NCBI RefSeq assembly: GCF_023073415.1
Contig: NZ_JADPJL010000048.1
Coordinates: forward strand, 57,948-121,947
Direction: 5' to 3'
Source of the DNA: Bradyrhizobium sp. 190
Lineage (GTDB): Bacteria; Pseudomonadota; Alphaproteobacteria; Rhizobiales; Xanthobacteraceae
DNA: 64,000 bases
This document shows, piece by piece, positions 1 to 7,810 of this stretch. The notes under the pieces are model-generated. The model was not told the origin of the DNA. It worked only from the letters and a program-made list of their open reading frames with translations, and searched no databases. Position numbers and translations under genes: made by a program. How positions within the stretch are numbered: the first letter of the stretch is position 1; every line of letters starts with the position of its first letter.

Positions 1-400
1 CGGCAATCGCGAAGATGACTTCTACCGAACCCGTAGGCCTGGGCTCCGGCAGCGCAGCGGCATATGAACCGTCGGGTTCTTTCGTCGCCTCGACCGCCGC
101 TGCTTCCCCGATGGTCACCTGCACCGTCGCATCGGGAATGGGCTCGTTGGTGACGGCATCGTCGACGAAGATCGAAAGCCGGTTGCCCTTCACGATGCCG
201 ACGATCTCATAAAGCTCCGATCGCGCAGCGACCCTGGGAAAGGCCGAGGACACCACGGGAGAAATCTTCTCGTCGCCGTGATCGTGCCCCTCATGAGCCA
301 CGGAAGCGGCAAAGCTCAGGATGAGGAGAGACAGGCAACCGAGGCCGGCCGCGCCAAGCCTCGCGATCTGCCTTTTCAGGCAGCATTGTATCGGGAACAT
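1..400 (-). CDS. RND efflux periplasmic adaptor (CzcB/CusB-like), partial
   Basis: This open frame starts with ATG at 400 and runs off the left edge, so only about 133 N-terminal residues are visible. They show a basic start, a hydrophobic signal or anchor segment (about residues 14-33), then a histidine-rich patch AHEGHDHGDE, and a beta-rich stretch with DDAVTNEPIPDATVQVTIG. This arrangement is known from the N-terminal domain of metal-type (Co/Zn/Cd or Cu) HlyD-family adaptors that link an RND pump to an outer-membrane channel. The His-rich patch and the neighbouring His-rich protein and NicO permease support divalent-metal efflux. The substrate cannot be told, and the rest of the operon lies outside the window. 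Confidence 0.65.
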   Translation of the reverse strand, partial: MFPIQCCLKRQIARLGAAGLGCLSLLILSFAASVAHEGHDHGDEKISPVVSSAFPRVAARSELYEIVGIVKGNRLSIFVDDAVTNEPIPDATVQVTIGEAAAVEATKEPDGSYAAALPEPRPTGSVEVIFAIA

Positions 401-450
401 TGAAACCTCTTCAGTCACGCGGAATGGCGGCGACCGGAAAGGTCGCCAAG

Positions 451-891
451 CTACGCGAGGCTGAAGGTACTTGGTGGTCGGATCAGAGCAGCGGGTTCGA
501 CTCCGTCCGCTGTTCGGCCCGCCGGCAGTTCGACGCGGCCAAGCAAGTCGGATGAAGGAATCAAGGCGACGACCGTCGGAATAGCGATCGAGGTGCCGAA
601 GATCGTCCAGGACAACTGCGTACCGCCGGCGGCATCCTCATGATCGGAGTCGAATCCATCATGCACGTGACCCTCGGCAACGTTGTCGCCGTGGTCGTGC
701 ACATGGCCCGCCAGACGATCATGGAAATGCACGGAACCGCTCAAGGTGACGGCAGGTTCCAACATCGTGCCTGCTGCGGCCGCGGCCTGGGAGATCGAAA
801 TCAGAACCCCCTGCAGCATAAACGCCGAAATCGCCACGAACATGATCGTTCTGGCGAACCGGCGGAGGGGAAGATGCAGCAGACGTTGCAT
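451..891 (-). CDS. small histidine-rich secreted protein of a metal-efflux locus
   Basis: A 146-residue protein with ATG at 891; an upstream in-frame extension exists but does not look coding. Residues about 12-38 form a hydrophobic signal peptide ending in a run of alanines. The mature part has a cluster of His and Asp (HFHDRLAGHVHDHGD, then GHVHDGFDSDHED) typical of metal-buffering periplasmic proteins, followed by a second hydrophobic stretch near residue 95. It lies 50 bp upstream of the CzcB-like adaptor on the same strand, so the two are probably co-transcribed. I do not recognise a named family; a metal-chaperone or metal-sensing role is inferred from composition and context only. Confidence 0.6.
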   Translation of the reverse strand: MQRLLHLPLRRFARTIMFVAISAFMLQGVLISISQAAAAAGTMLEPAVTLSGSVHFHDRLAGHVHDHGDNVAEGHVHDGFDSDHEDAAGGTQLSWTIFGTSIAIPTVVALIPSSDLLGRVELPAGRTADGVEPAALIRPPSTFSLA

Positions 892-1071
892 ACCGCATAA
901 ATAATCGGAGTTGATCGTGCTTACAAGGCCGTCCCGGGTCCGCACAACGGCGTCTTCACACGCACAAGTGGGTATTATTGCTGGATCGGCGGCCGAACGG
1001 CCCGAATTGCGGTATGTTCGTCCGCGGGTGCTCGGATCGACCGAACAGCATTCGAAGATGGTGACAGATCG

Positions 1072-1788
1072 ATGGAAGCCGCTTTCGAGCTTCAGCGCTG
1101 GCTCTATGCGAATGCGATAGGCGAATTGAACGCGCTTCAGACGACTGGCTTGGCCGGCCTGCCATCGTTGGTGGCGGCCGCGTTCTGCTTCGGGATGCTC
1201 CATGCCCTGCTGCCCGGTCACGGAAAATCGGTGCTCACGGCCTACTACGCCGGCGACGGCCGCTGGCGGGGGGCGCTTGCCTCCAGCACGATCCTCATCG
1301 TCACGCATGTCGGCTCCGCCGTCGTGTTGGTGATGACAGGCTTCGCCCTACTGCGGCGGACGATCGGCGGCGCCGGGCGGACACCCGGGCTGGAACACGC
1401 CAGTCACGTTCTCATCCTGCTTACCGGCCTGTGGCTTCTCTTCCGGGCACTTCGACCTCATACGCATGACAGCGAGAAGTCAGGCTTCGCCCTCGCATTC
1501 GTGACTGGCGTGATCCCGTGTCCGTTGACGACATTCATTATGACATACGCGATCGTGCATGGGGCGGTGGGCGCCGGCCTCGTCTTGAGCGGAATGTTCG
1601 CGGCCGGCATGATCGTAACAGTCGCGGCATTTCCGTTGCTGGCCGTTGTATTGCGGACGAGGGCGTTGCCCGTCGCGTTGGCTTTCAGTCCGCGGTGGCG
1701 ACATGGCGTGGTGCGGATGCTTGAGATCGCCGCCGCGCTCGCCATAACGGCGATCGGCGGCCGGCAGATGACGGGCTGGGCGACCTGA
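1072..1788 (+). CDS. NicO/RcnA-family nickel-cobalt transporter
   Basis: A 238-residue polytopic membrane protein with about six hydrophobic segments. The family signature HALLPGHGK lies at residues 44-52 in the first membrane segment, and a second conserved segment TGVIPCPLTT lies at 145-154. NicO/UreH/RcnA proteins move Ni2+ or Co2+ across the inner membrane. A cytoplasmic loop around 128-137 contains the His/Asp stretch RPHTHDSEKS, as is common in RcnA-type exporters. It is divergent from the adaptor and the His-rich gene, which points to export rather than uptake. The ATG at 1072 fits the first membrane segment; no strong ribosome site precedes it. Confidence 0.8.
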   Translation: MEAAFELQRWLYANAIGELNALQTTGLAGLPSLVAAAFCFGMLHALLPGHGKSVLTAYYAGDGRWRGALASSTILIVTHVGSAVVLVMTGFALLRRTIGGAGRTPGLEHASHVLILLTGLWLLFRALRPHTHDSEKSGFALAFVTGVIPCPLTTFIMTYAIVHGAVGAGLVLSGMFAAGMIVTVAAFPLLAVVLRTRALPVALAFSPRWRHGVVRMLEIAAALAITAIGGRQMTGWAT

Positions 1789-1833
1789 GATCCGTTGCAC
1801 TGGGCAGTGCGTAAAGTCGGCAACCAAAGTCCT

Positions 1834-1980
1834 TCAGTTCTTGATGGTGTCTATTCTGGTTGCCAGCACCTTATCGATGCGTCGTCCATCGAGATCGACA
1901 ATTTCGAACCGCCAACTGTGCGCCTCGACGTGCTCGCCAACACTCGGAATGGTGCCGAACTCCTGCTCATCAATTTTCAC
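1834..1980 (-). pseudogene. 3' remnant of a CorC/HlyC-type (CBS/transporter-associated) gene
   Basis: Forty-eight codons ending in TGA encode the tail of a CorC_HlyC (transporter-associated) domain, including SWRFEIVDLDGRRIDKVLA. Intact family members are membrane-anchored CBS-domain proteins of about 430 residues. The frame is closed by a TAA at 1981-1983 just before the first remaining codon, and no membrane or CBS part lies upstream. The fragment sits between the NicO gene and the integrase, as expected for debris in a mobile region. A GTG at 1980 could in principle start it, but I regard it as non-functional. Confidence 0.7.
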
Positions 1981-2020
1981 TTAGCGGGTAGCCAGTCGTG
2001 CCCTAACGGGCTAGCTTGAA

Positions 2021-3286
2021 CTAGGAATGGAACCCGGCTGCCTCATGGAAGAAATCCGGACGAGAGCCGGCGCCAACACGCCCCGCCTTTTGGGCTGGCA
2101 GGGCCGTAACGTGCTGTTCCCAGTGCTGAAGCGCCTCGCGCATCTCGGTCGCATACCGAGCGCGGTTATACACCCCGGCAACGCCCGCTCGGTGACCGCT
2201 GACATGGTTCAGGATCGCCTCCACTATGTGCGGCAACACGCCAAGCCGGTCGGCCATCACCGTGGACGCCGATCTCCGCAGATCGTGCACTGTCCAATGG
2301 GGTAGGGGGGCCCCCAGGGTTTCCGCGATCCGTGCATCAAGCGCCGCCTTCGACTTGGACCAGCCGGAGAAACCACGATGGGGATCACCGCTGCGCCGGG
2401 GCCCGTCACCAAAAAGGAAGTCCCGGCCCTTTTGGCGGTACGGAAGTAGGGATAGGGCGACGGGAACCAATGGTAGCGAATGCTCGCGATGGTTCTTGGT
2501 GCGGGCGCTTGGCAGCGTCCAGAGCCCCGACAAGGTATCAAGTTCGGCCCATTGCATGCTGCCGACCTCATCACGACGCTGGGCTGTGAGCAGCAGCAAA
2601 CGCACAATGCGTCCATAATCGTCGTCGCCACTGGCCTGCCAGATGGCTGATAGCTCCGTCTCCGTGAGGACCCGCTCGCGGCCTCCCGGCTGTGCAGGTC
2701 GGTTAGTGCCGAGAACCGGGTTCGCGGCAATGTCGAGGCCCTCGCGTATTGCCCAGTTGAACATTGAGGACAGGGCGGTACGGGCGCGGGCGGCTGAGAC
2801 CGCTCCATGAGCTGATGCGATGTCCGCGATACGAGCTGAAATATGACGGCGGGCGATCTGGAAGACCGAGATCGAATGCAGGGGTTTCCAACTGGTCAAT
2901 AAGTAGCGTTCGATCTCCGAGTAGGTCCGGGGCTTCAGCCTTTGTTTGGCGTCTCGAAGATATTGATCCGCGATTGCTCGGAGGGTGTCGGCCGCCTGCA
3001 GGCGCGCCTTGGCTTTCTCGTCTGCCGGGTCTTTGCCATTTGCAACCACGCCCAGAAGCCGCTTGGCCTCCCTCCGTGCAAGCTCTGGTGTCCAAGGGGC
3101 GCCGTGAGGGCCGATCGTGACAAAGCGCTGCCGACCGAACACTCGGTACTTGAGGACGTAGGTTGCTTGGTCACGTTGACGCCGAACGCCGAAGCCCCGC
3201 ACCGCTTCGCGGTGGTCTGCGTCCCAAATTGTCTCGCCCGGCTTGAGTGCTTGCACTGCCCGGATCGTGATGCTCGAAACCGCCAT
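2021..3286 (-). CDS. P4-type tyrosine integrase
   Basis: A 421-residue tyrosine recombinase. The N-terminal arm-binding region (residues about 1-90, DUF4102 type) contains GFGVRRQRDQATYVLKYRV and a typical F-V-T-I-G-P-H-G turn. A SAM-like core-binding region follows, then the catalytic domain with TAQRRDEV (Arg 237/238), HDLRRS (His 334, Arg 337), His 361 and the nucleophile Tyr 373 in GVYNRARY. All catalytic residues are present, so the enzyme may be active. P4-type integrases usually target tRNA 3' ends, and a tRNA-His 3' end lies 149 bp away at 3435. The gene points into the metal-efflux region, which it probably helped to mobilise. Confidence 0.93.
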   Translation of the reverse strand: MAVSSITIRAVQALKPGETIWDADHREAVRGFGVRRQRDQATYVLKYRVFGRQRFVTIGPHGAPWTPELARREAKRLLGVVANGKDPADEKAKARLQAADTLRAIADQYLRDAKQRLKPRTYSEIERYLLTSWKPLHSISVFQIARRHISARIADIASAHGAVSAARARTALSSMFNWAIREGLDIAANPVLGTNRPAQPGGRERVLTETELSAIWQASGDDDYGRIVRLLLLTAQRRDEVGSMQWAELDTLSGLWTLPSARTKNHREHSLPLVPVALSLLPYRQKGRDFLFGDGPRRSGDPHRGFSGWSKSKAALDARIAETLGAPLPHWTVHDLRRSASTVMADRLGVLPHIVEAILNHVSGHRAGVAGVYNRARYATEMREALQHWEQHVTALPAQKAGRVGAGSRPDFFHEAAGFHS

Positions 3287-3434
3287 CGATCAACCTCTGT
3301 AGCTACCACGTAGCTACCACCATAGCGCTAATTGCAGCGCAGGTAAGGCGGAAGGCGGCGAGCTTATTTGTTGATAATACTACGATTTTCGTACGAAAGG
3401 CGGGAATGGCGTAGCATCGGCGGAGCCCATGCTA

Positions 3435-3482
3435 TGTCTGTGGAACAGGAGGTCGGTGGTTCGAGCCCACCCAACTGTACCA
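3435..3482 (+). other. tRNA-His(GTG) 3' fragment, probable attachment site
   Basis: These 48 nt match the 3' part of a tRNA: a half anticodon stem, loop CTGTGGA with anticodon GTG, stem ACAGG, a 5-nt variable loop, a perfect T arm (GGTGG, TTCGAGC, CCACC), the 3' acceptor strand CAACTGT, discriminator A and CCA. No D arm or 5' acceptor strand precedes it; pairing fails two bases into the anticodon stem. It is therefore a 3'-end copy such as integrases leave at the far end of an island. A73 in tRNA-His is a known alphaproteobacterial trait. The island should lie to the left, with the intact gene beyond the window edge. Confidence 0.75.
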
Positions 3483-3516
3483 ATCCTCACCTCGCTGAAT
3501 TCCCACGCGAATCTGT

Positions 3517-3558
3517 CGCGACAATTGCGCTGTGGCGTGTCGTCCACCCGTGCTTGCG
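3517..3558 (+). repeat. 42-bp direct repeat, left copy
   Basis: This 42-bp segment recurs at 6017-6058 in the same orientation with four mismatches. The copies start exactly 2,500 bp apart and bound the histidine kinase and RsbQ-like hydrolase. Neither copy is coding. Confidence 0.8.
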
Positions 3559-3585
3559 TCCCCACCTTTTATCCAGCTTCTGCGA

Positions 3586-4800
3586 TCAGGTCCGCAACGG
3601 CATGAGAAAAGTAAACCGGGTTTCCTCACTGTCCGATTTCACGGTCAATGTGCCCTCGTGCGCCTTGGCGATCTCGGACGCGATATGCAGGCCGAGACCC
3701 AGGCCTTGAAGACTTGCCCTTACGCGGCCGCGAAAGAAGGGCTGAAACAGATGCTCCATCGCTTCCGCCGAAATCGGCTCGCCCGCGTTGGAGACCGAAA
3801 GCTCGAACATGCCGTTGTCGGTGAGAGCCCGAATGAGTACCGGCTTGCCAGGCGCGCCGTGGGTTAGCGCATTTCCAAGCAGATTTGAAACCAGTTGGCC
3901 GAGACGGCTTCGATCGCAGTTGATCGGCTGTGTTATCCGAAAATCGGTCTCGATGCGCCGGTCCGGCATCGCTGTCCGCAACTCATCGACCACTTGCTGC
4001 AGAACAGGCTCTATCGATGTGTTCGCATTCCTGCTCAGCGTAATGCCGCCGCCAAGCCTGCCTCGCGCGAAATCCAGGACGTTATCGATCAGGCCGGCCA
4101 TGCGCAGGACGGTCGTCTCCATCATCTGCAAGACTTTGGTCTCGGTTTCGTCCTTGGGCTTGCGAAGCAGTATGCGAGCGCCTGCGCTGATAGAAGCGAG
4201 CGGATTTCTAAGGTCATGGCCGAGCACGGCGATGAACTGCTCCCGCAGTTCCGAGGTCTCACGCTCACTTGTCAGGCTCGCACGAGCGGCAGCCTCCTGG
4301 CTTCGACTTTGATCGCGAGCGTCGAGAAGTTCGCGCTCATATCGACGACGCTCGGTCGCCTTGAGAAAAGTGATCCGCGTTGAGATCGGCCTACCCTCGC
4401 TATCGCGCCGCTCGGCAGCGTTCACGATCATGGGCAGAAGGTCGCCTTTTGCGGTGACGAGATCGAGTGCGACTTCATGAAAGAAACCTTGCATCCGCAG
4501 AAGCGGCGCAATGTGGGTTTCATAGAACATGCGGCCAGCGATGTTCAGAAGGTGATGGAGTCGCTGGCCCAGCAACTCCTCAGGGCGGTAGCCTGTCCAA
4601 TTGCACAGCGTCTTGTTTACTTTGAAGATGCGTCCGCCCGGTTCGAGCGAGAGATAGCCGCAAGGAGCGTTTTCATAAAGGTCCTCAAGATCCTCTATGA
4701 TGGATGAAGCCGGTATCGATGGTGTGAGTTCAGACAAAGGCGCGCATCGCCGCGATGACTTCATCCGGCGCACTGAGGTTTGGGCAGTGGCCCGTCGCAT
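3586..4800 (-). CDS. PAS-domain sensor histidine kinase
   Basis: A cytoplasmic histidine kinase of up to 404 residues without membrane segments. A PAS domain covers about 40-150 (ENAPCGYLSLEPGGRIFKVN), a short coiled coil 150-188, the HisKA helix carries His 195 in LGHDLRNPLASIS, and the HATPase domain has N310 (LLGNALTHG) and a glycine box GLGLGL at 366-371. The 5' end overlaps the hydrolase gene by up to 71 bp, so the two are probably translationally coupled; ATG at 4764 or a TTG near 4736 are alternative starts. No response regulator is adjacent. By analogy with the Bacillus RsbQ/RsbP pair, the PAS domain may bind something delivered by the hydrolase; this is inference. Confidence 0.88.
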   Translation of the reverse strand: MRRATAQTSVRRMKSSRRCAPLSELTPSIPASSIIEDLEDLYENAPCGYLSLEPGGRIFKVNKTLCNWTGYRPEELLGQRLHHLLNIAGRMFYETHIAPLLRMQGFFHEVALDLVTAKGDLLPMIVNAAERRDSEGRPISTRITFLKATERRRYERELLDARDQSRSQEAAARASLTSERETSELREQFIAVLGHDLRNPLASISAGARILLRKPKDETETKVLQMMETTVLRMAGLIDNVLDFARGRLGGGITLSRNANTSIEPVLQQVVDELRTAMPDRRIETDFRITQPINCDRSRLGQLVSNLLGNALTHGAPGKPVLIRALTDNGMFELSVSNAGEPISAEAMEHLFQPFFRGRVRASLQGLGLGLHIASEIAKAHEGTLTVKSDSEETRFTFLMPLRT

Positions 4801-5518
4801 TCAAAATGACGAGCTTGCTTCCTGGGATGTGACGCTGGACGTACTCGCCGACTTCCGTCGAGGCAATGATGTCTTCAGAGCATTGTAGAACGAGTGTTGG
4901 CGTCGTCACTTTTGCGAGGTCATCGCGATTGTCAGATGTGAATGTGACGCGAGCAAAGTGCTTTGCAATATCGGGATCGGTTCGACAGAAGCTGTTGGTC
5001 AATTCTTCGCCCAGCTCCGGCCGGTCAGCATTGCCCATGATGGCCGGGGCCATCTGAGCCGACCATCCCATATGATTTGCCTCGAGGAATTCGAGCAGTT
5101 CCTCGACTTGCTTTGCGCTGAACCCGCCCTTGTAATCACCGTCATCAATATACCGGGCAGATGGGCCGACGAGTACGAGGCTTGAAAACAGACCTGGCGC
5201 TTTGAGCGAGGCCAGGATGCCAATCATCGCACTCACGGAGTGACCGACGAACACGGCGCCCTCCAAGTCCAGCTCTTCCCCGATCTCCACGAGGTCGTCG
5301 GCGTAGCCGGATAGGCTGCCGTATTTTACAGGATCGTACTTCGATAAATCAGAGTTACCTGCGCCGACATGGTCGAACAGAACCGTTCGGAAAGTGCTTC
5401 GGAAGACGGGCTCGACAAATCGCCACATGTTTTGATCGCAGCCAAAGCCATGGGCGAAGACCATCGCCCTTTCCCCGGACCCATTGATCCTGACATTGTT
5501 GCGCGCGGAAACGTTCAT
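4730..5518 (-). CDS. RsbQ-like alpha/beta hydrolase
   Basis: A 262-residue alpha/beta hydrolase with an oxyanion-type motif AHGFGCDQNMW (22-32), nucleophile elbow GHSVS with Ser 94, Asp 216 in CSEDII and His 244 in ATGHCPNLSAP. The spacing and motifs match B. subtilis RsbQ (Ser96, Asp219, His247), which partners a PAS-containing phosphatase in energy-stress signalling. The related strigolactone and karrikin receptors share this fold. Here the downstream overlapping gene is a PAS histidine kinase, so a hydrolase-generated or hydrolase-bound small molecule is a likely input. No signal peptide is present. It is the first gene of the pair; about 590 bp of non-coding DNA lies upstream. Confidence 0.85.
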   Translation of the reverse strand: MNVSARNNVRINGSGERAMVFAHGFGCDQNMWRFVEPVFRSTFRTVLFDHVGAGNSDLSKYDPVKYGSLSGYADDLVEIGEELDLEGAVFVGHSVSAMIGILASLKAPGLFSSLVLVGPSARYIDDGDYKGGFSAKQVEELLEFLEANHMGWSAQMAPAIMGNADRPELGEELTNSFCRTDPDIAKHFARVTFTSDNRDDLAKVTTPTLVLQCSEDIIASTEVGEYVQRHIPGSKLVILNATGHCPNLSAPDEVIAAMRAFV

Positions 5519-6109
5519 GAAAGTCCCACTATCGGAGGCCCGGCATTATCGACCGGGTGCGGCGCTGAGGCAATTAGGGCGCGGACGAGTTCCGAGAATG
5601 GTCTGGGGCTGCGCTCGGATGAATCATCCAAGTGTCGAGGGGGGGCGTCATCGCCGCAATAGCGAGATGATTGAATTAGCCCGGCGCCCGGAATGGATGC
5701 TTGCACACTGTTGAAGAAGGAAGCGGTGCCTTGGCCGCGGTTAGCAGCCTCTTACGCTCTCTCCCATGGTCATCTTTATGCCCGGGCAACAATCAAGCGA
5801 GTTCATCGAGGTTGTCGTGCTCTCGGTCGCGCGGCCGAGGGTTAGCGCTTTGCAGACGTCGAAATCGACTTCAATTTGTCACCATCTGCGCCGCCGCCTC
5901 CATAGAGGTATTATAATGCTTAATGGAGAGGGTCCCTTTTTTGGCTGCCTCAGGATGCTTTTCACTGCTTCTTGTCTGCACGTATGAGCTCTGCTTTCCC
6001 GGAGGCTTCGACGTGCCGCGACACTTGTGCTGTGGCGGGTTGTCCACCCGTGCTTGCGAATCCTGATCGGTTCACCCACAATTCCGCCAAACTTTGCGCT
6101 GGGGGATTG
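5519..6109. other. 591-bp gap, no gene seen
   Basis: No convincing reading frame or RNA gene is visible. The gap must hold the promoter of the hydrolase-kinase pair on the minus strand and, at its right end, the right copy of the 42-bp direct repeat (6017-6058) and the leader of the small secreted protein. Short frames in it lack ribosome sites and protein-like composition. Confidence 0.5.
6017..6058 (+). repeat. 42-bp direct repeat, right copy
   Basis: Partner of the repeat at 3517-3558 (38 of 42 positions identical, same orientation). It lies 51 bp upstream of the start of the next gene, and so marks the right edge of the hydrolase-kinase module. Confidence 0.8.
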
Positions 6110-6466
6110 ATGACGATTTTTCGAGCAGGGAATTTCTGGCTTGGATGCCTGTTGGCCGTAGCGCTGTCGGTTTCGATCGGGCCCGCCGCCGGTCAAACCT
6201 ATACCCCCGAACACGAGCAGGCCTGCACGGGCGACGCGTTCCGGCTCTGCAGCTCCGAAATCCCTGATGTCAGCCGCGTGACCGCCTGCATGGTCGCCAA
6301 AAAGTCCCAGCTCTCGCCGGCCTGCCGGGCGCAGTTCAGGCCTGACCCGAGCGAAGCCGCGGCGAGGCCGGCCGGCCGACCGACCGTGATCCGGCCCGCA
6401 ACGCCGCGCAAGGCCGTGAGCACCAAGCCGCGCAAGGCCAAAAAGCCGGCGAAACGGGCGACCTGA
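6110..6466 (+). CDS. small secreted cysteine-repeat protein
   Basis: A 118-residue protein starting at ATG 6110, followed by a signal peptide (GCLLAVALSVSIGPAAG, cleavage near residue 28). The mature part has four cysteines in ACTGDAFRLCSSEIPD and VTACMVAKKSQLSPACRAQF, a spacing that resembles the cysteine-rich (GLG1-type) repeat found in short periplasmic proteins of Bradyrhizobium. The C-terminal 45 residues are low-complexity and rich in Pro, Ala, Lys and Arg, ending in a strongly basic tail. A longer frame upstream to 5972 lacks a good start and would bury the signal peptide. Function unknown; a periplasmic or secreted location is inferred. Confidence 0.7.
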   Translation: MTIFRAGNFWLGCLLAVALSVSIGPAAGQTYTPEHEQACTGDAFRLCSSEIPDVSRVTACMVAKKSQLSPACRAQFRPDPSEAAARPAGRPTVIRPATPRKAVSTKPRKAKKPAKRAT

Positions 6467-6565
6467 CGGCATTACATCATTTTAAGATTCCCTGGCGCGC
6501 CAGACTGACGCCTTGTTTGCGCCATCTGAAATGAACATCTCCTTAGGCCAAGAGGAGAGGGTCTA

Positions 6566-6895
6566 TTGAGCAAGCACCAAAAGGAACTCGACCGGCACTT
6601 CGCCTGGTTTCAGAAGAAGCTGCCGCCGGGGCCAGCGAAGTTCGTCGGCTGGGTACGCAAGCCATCGTCGATCTACGCGCGGATTCCGCTCGCGATACTG
6701 CTGGTCGCTGGCGGCTTTCTCAGCTTCCTGCCGGTGCTCGGACTCTGGATGCTGCCGCTCGGACTCCTTTTGTTCGCGCAGGACGTGCCGCCGCTGCAGA
6801 AGCCGATGGCGCAGGGGCTCGGATGGATCGAGCGCAAATGGCTCGAGCGCCAGCGCGCAAAGCTCGAACGCGAGCGCGCAAAAACCGCGCAATGA
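6566..6895 (+). CDS. small membrane protein with PGPxxFVGWVRKP motif
   Basis: A 109-residue protein read from a TTG at 6566, supported by AGGAGAGG seven bases upstream. The N-terminal part is cytoplasmic (HFAWFQKKLPPGPAKFVGW), then come one or two hydrophobic segments (residues about 40-75, IPLAILLVAGGFLSFLPVLG and a second leucine-rich stretch), and a basic alpha-helical tail with a repeated Glu/Arg/Lys pattern from residue 88. It resembles conserved small inner-membrane proteins of the rhizobia that have no established role. The preceding gene is 100 bp away on the same strand. I cannot assign a function. Confidence 0.65.
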   Translation: MSKHQKELDRHFAWFQKKLPPGPAKFVGWVRKPSSIYARIPLAILLVAGGFLSFLPVLGLWMLPLGLLLFAQDVPPLQKPMAQGLGWIERKWLERQRAKLERERAKTAQ

Positions 6896-7084
6896 GCCGA
6901 TCAAGGCACTCTGCAAGGCATTCAACCGATTCCGTTTTCGGTTGTGACGGTGCTCACACGTGTGACTCAAAAACCAGCCTTGTTGGCAATTGCGTGGCTT
7001 CATCGCGGCATCCAATAAATTTTTCTTTCGCGAATCAGCCCGCTGATTCATTTTCGGCTTCTGGGGTCAACTGGAGGCCAAGTT

Positions 7085-7765
7085 ATGAACGTAATAGTAT
7101 TTGCATCACGTAAGGGGGGCTCGGGAAAGAGTACCCTGGCTGCTCACCTCGCTGCCCATGTTCACAAGGCAACGAAGCCCATCCTTCTGGTCGATGCCGA
7201 CCCGCAGGGATCGCTTACGCTCTGGCACAAATTGCGCGGCACCAACGAACCGCCGATCAAGTCTGCGGTGAATTCCGTCAGCGGCATCGTCGCTGCCGCC
7301 AAGCGCGACGGCATCGAATGGGTGTTCATCGACACGCCGCCGAATCTGTCGGCCGTCGTCGACGACGCGATCCGTAACGCCACGATGGTGATCATTCCGG
7401 CGCGGCCCGGCGTGTTCGACGTCAACGCGGTGCAGGAAACGATTCAGACCTGCCGTTCGGCGCGCAAGCCCTACGCGGTCGTGGTCAACGGCGCACCCGC
7501 CGAACGCGACGGCGCCGAGAGCCGCATCGTCACCATCGCGCGCGAAGCGCTGGCGAAATTCCGCGCGCCGGTGTGGAGCGGCCAGATCACCAATCGCGCC
7601 GATCTGATCATGGCGCTGAGCCAGGGCGAAGGCGCCCGCGAATATTACGCCGAAGGCCGCGCTGCGGCCGAGATCACCAGGCTGTGGGGCGCGATCGAAC
7701 GTTCGATCAAGGCGATCCGCGGAACGGCGTCGGCATCGGGCGCCATGCACAAGCAGGCGGCGTAA
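7085..7765 (+). CDS. orphan ParA-family ATPase
   Basis: A 226-residue MinD/ParA-type ATPase with the deviant Walker A KGGSGKST at residues 10-17, the Walker A' region LLVDADPQGS and Walker B-like FIDTPP. The lysine before GGSGKS is the signature lysine that makes these enzymes nucleotide-sandwich dimers. No ParB, centromere-like repeats or replication genes are nearby, so it is not the chromosomal segregation pair. Short stand-alone ParA proteins of this kind position protein cargo or clusters on the nucleoid. ATG at 7085 is preceded by GGAGGCCAAGTT, a clear ribosome site, and a terminator follows 46 bp after the stop. Confidence 0.85.
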   Translation: MNVIVFASRKGGSGKSTLAAHLAAHVHKATKPILLVDADPQGSLTLWHKLRGTNEPPIKSAVNSVSGIVAAAKRDGIEWVFIDTPPNLSAVVDDAIRNATMVIIPARPGVFDVNAVQETIQTCRSARKPYAVVVNGAPAERDGAESRIVTIAREALAKFRAPVWSGQITNRADLIMALSQGEGAREYYAEGRAAAEITRLWGAIERSIKAIRGTASASGAMHKQAA

Positions 7766-7810
7766 CAACGCCGCTTTCTTTTCTGGATTGATTTTTCTGG
7801 ACTGACAAAG

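Noticed and set aside
3380..3629. Two minus-strand frames over the tRNA-His fragment
   Set aside because: They contain the well-known artefact words that come from translating tRNA genes backwards (WARTTDLLFHR and GSNHRPPVPQ), so they are not proteins.
7085..7765. Chromosome partition locus at the ParA gene
   Set aside because: No ParB gene, no parS-like palindromes and no replication or 16S methyltransferase genes are near, so the ParA is an orphan.
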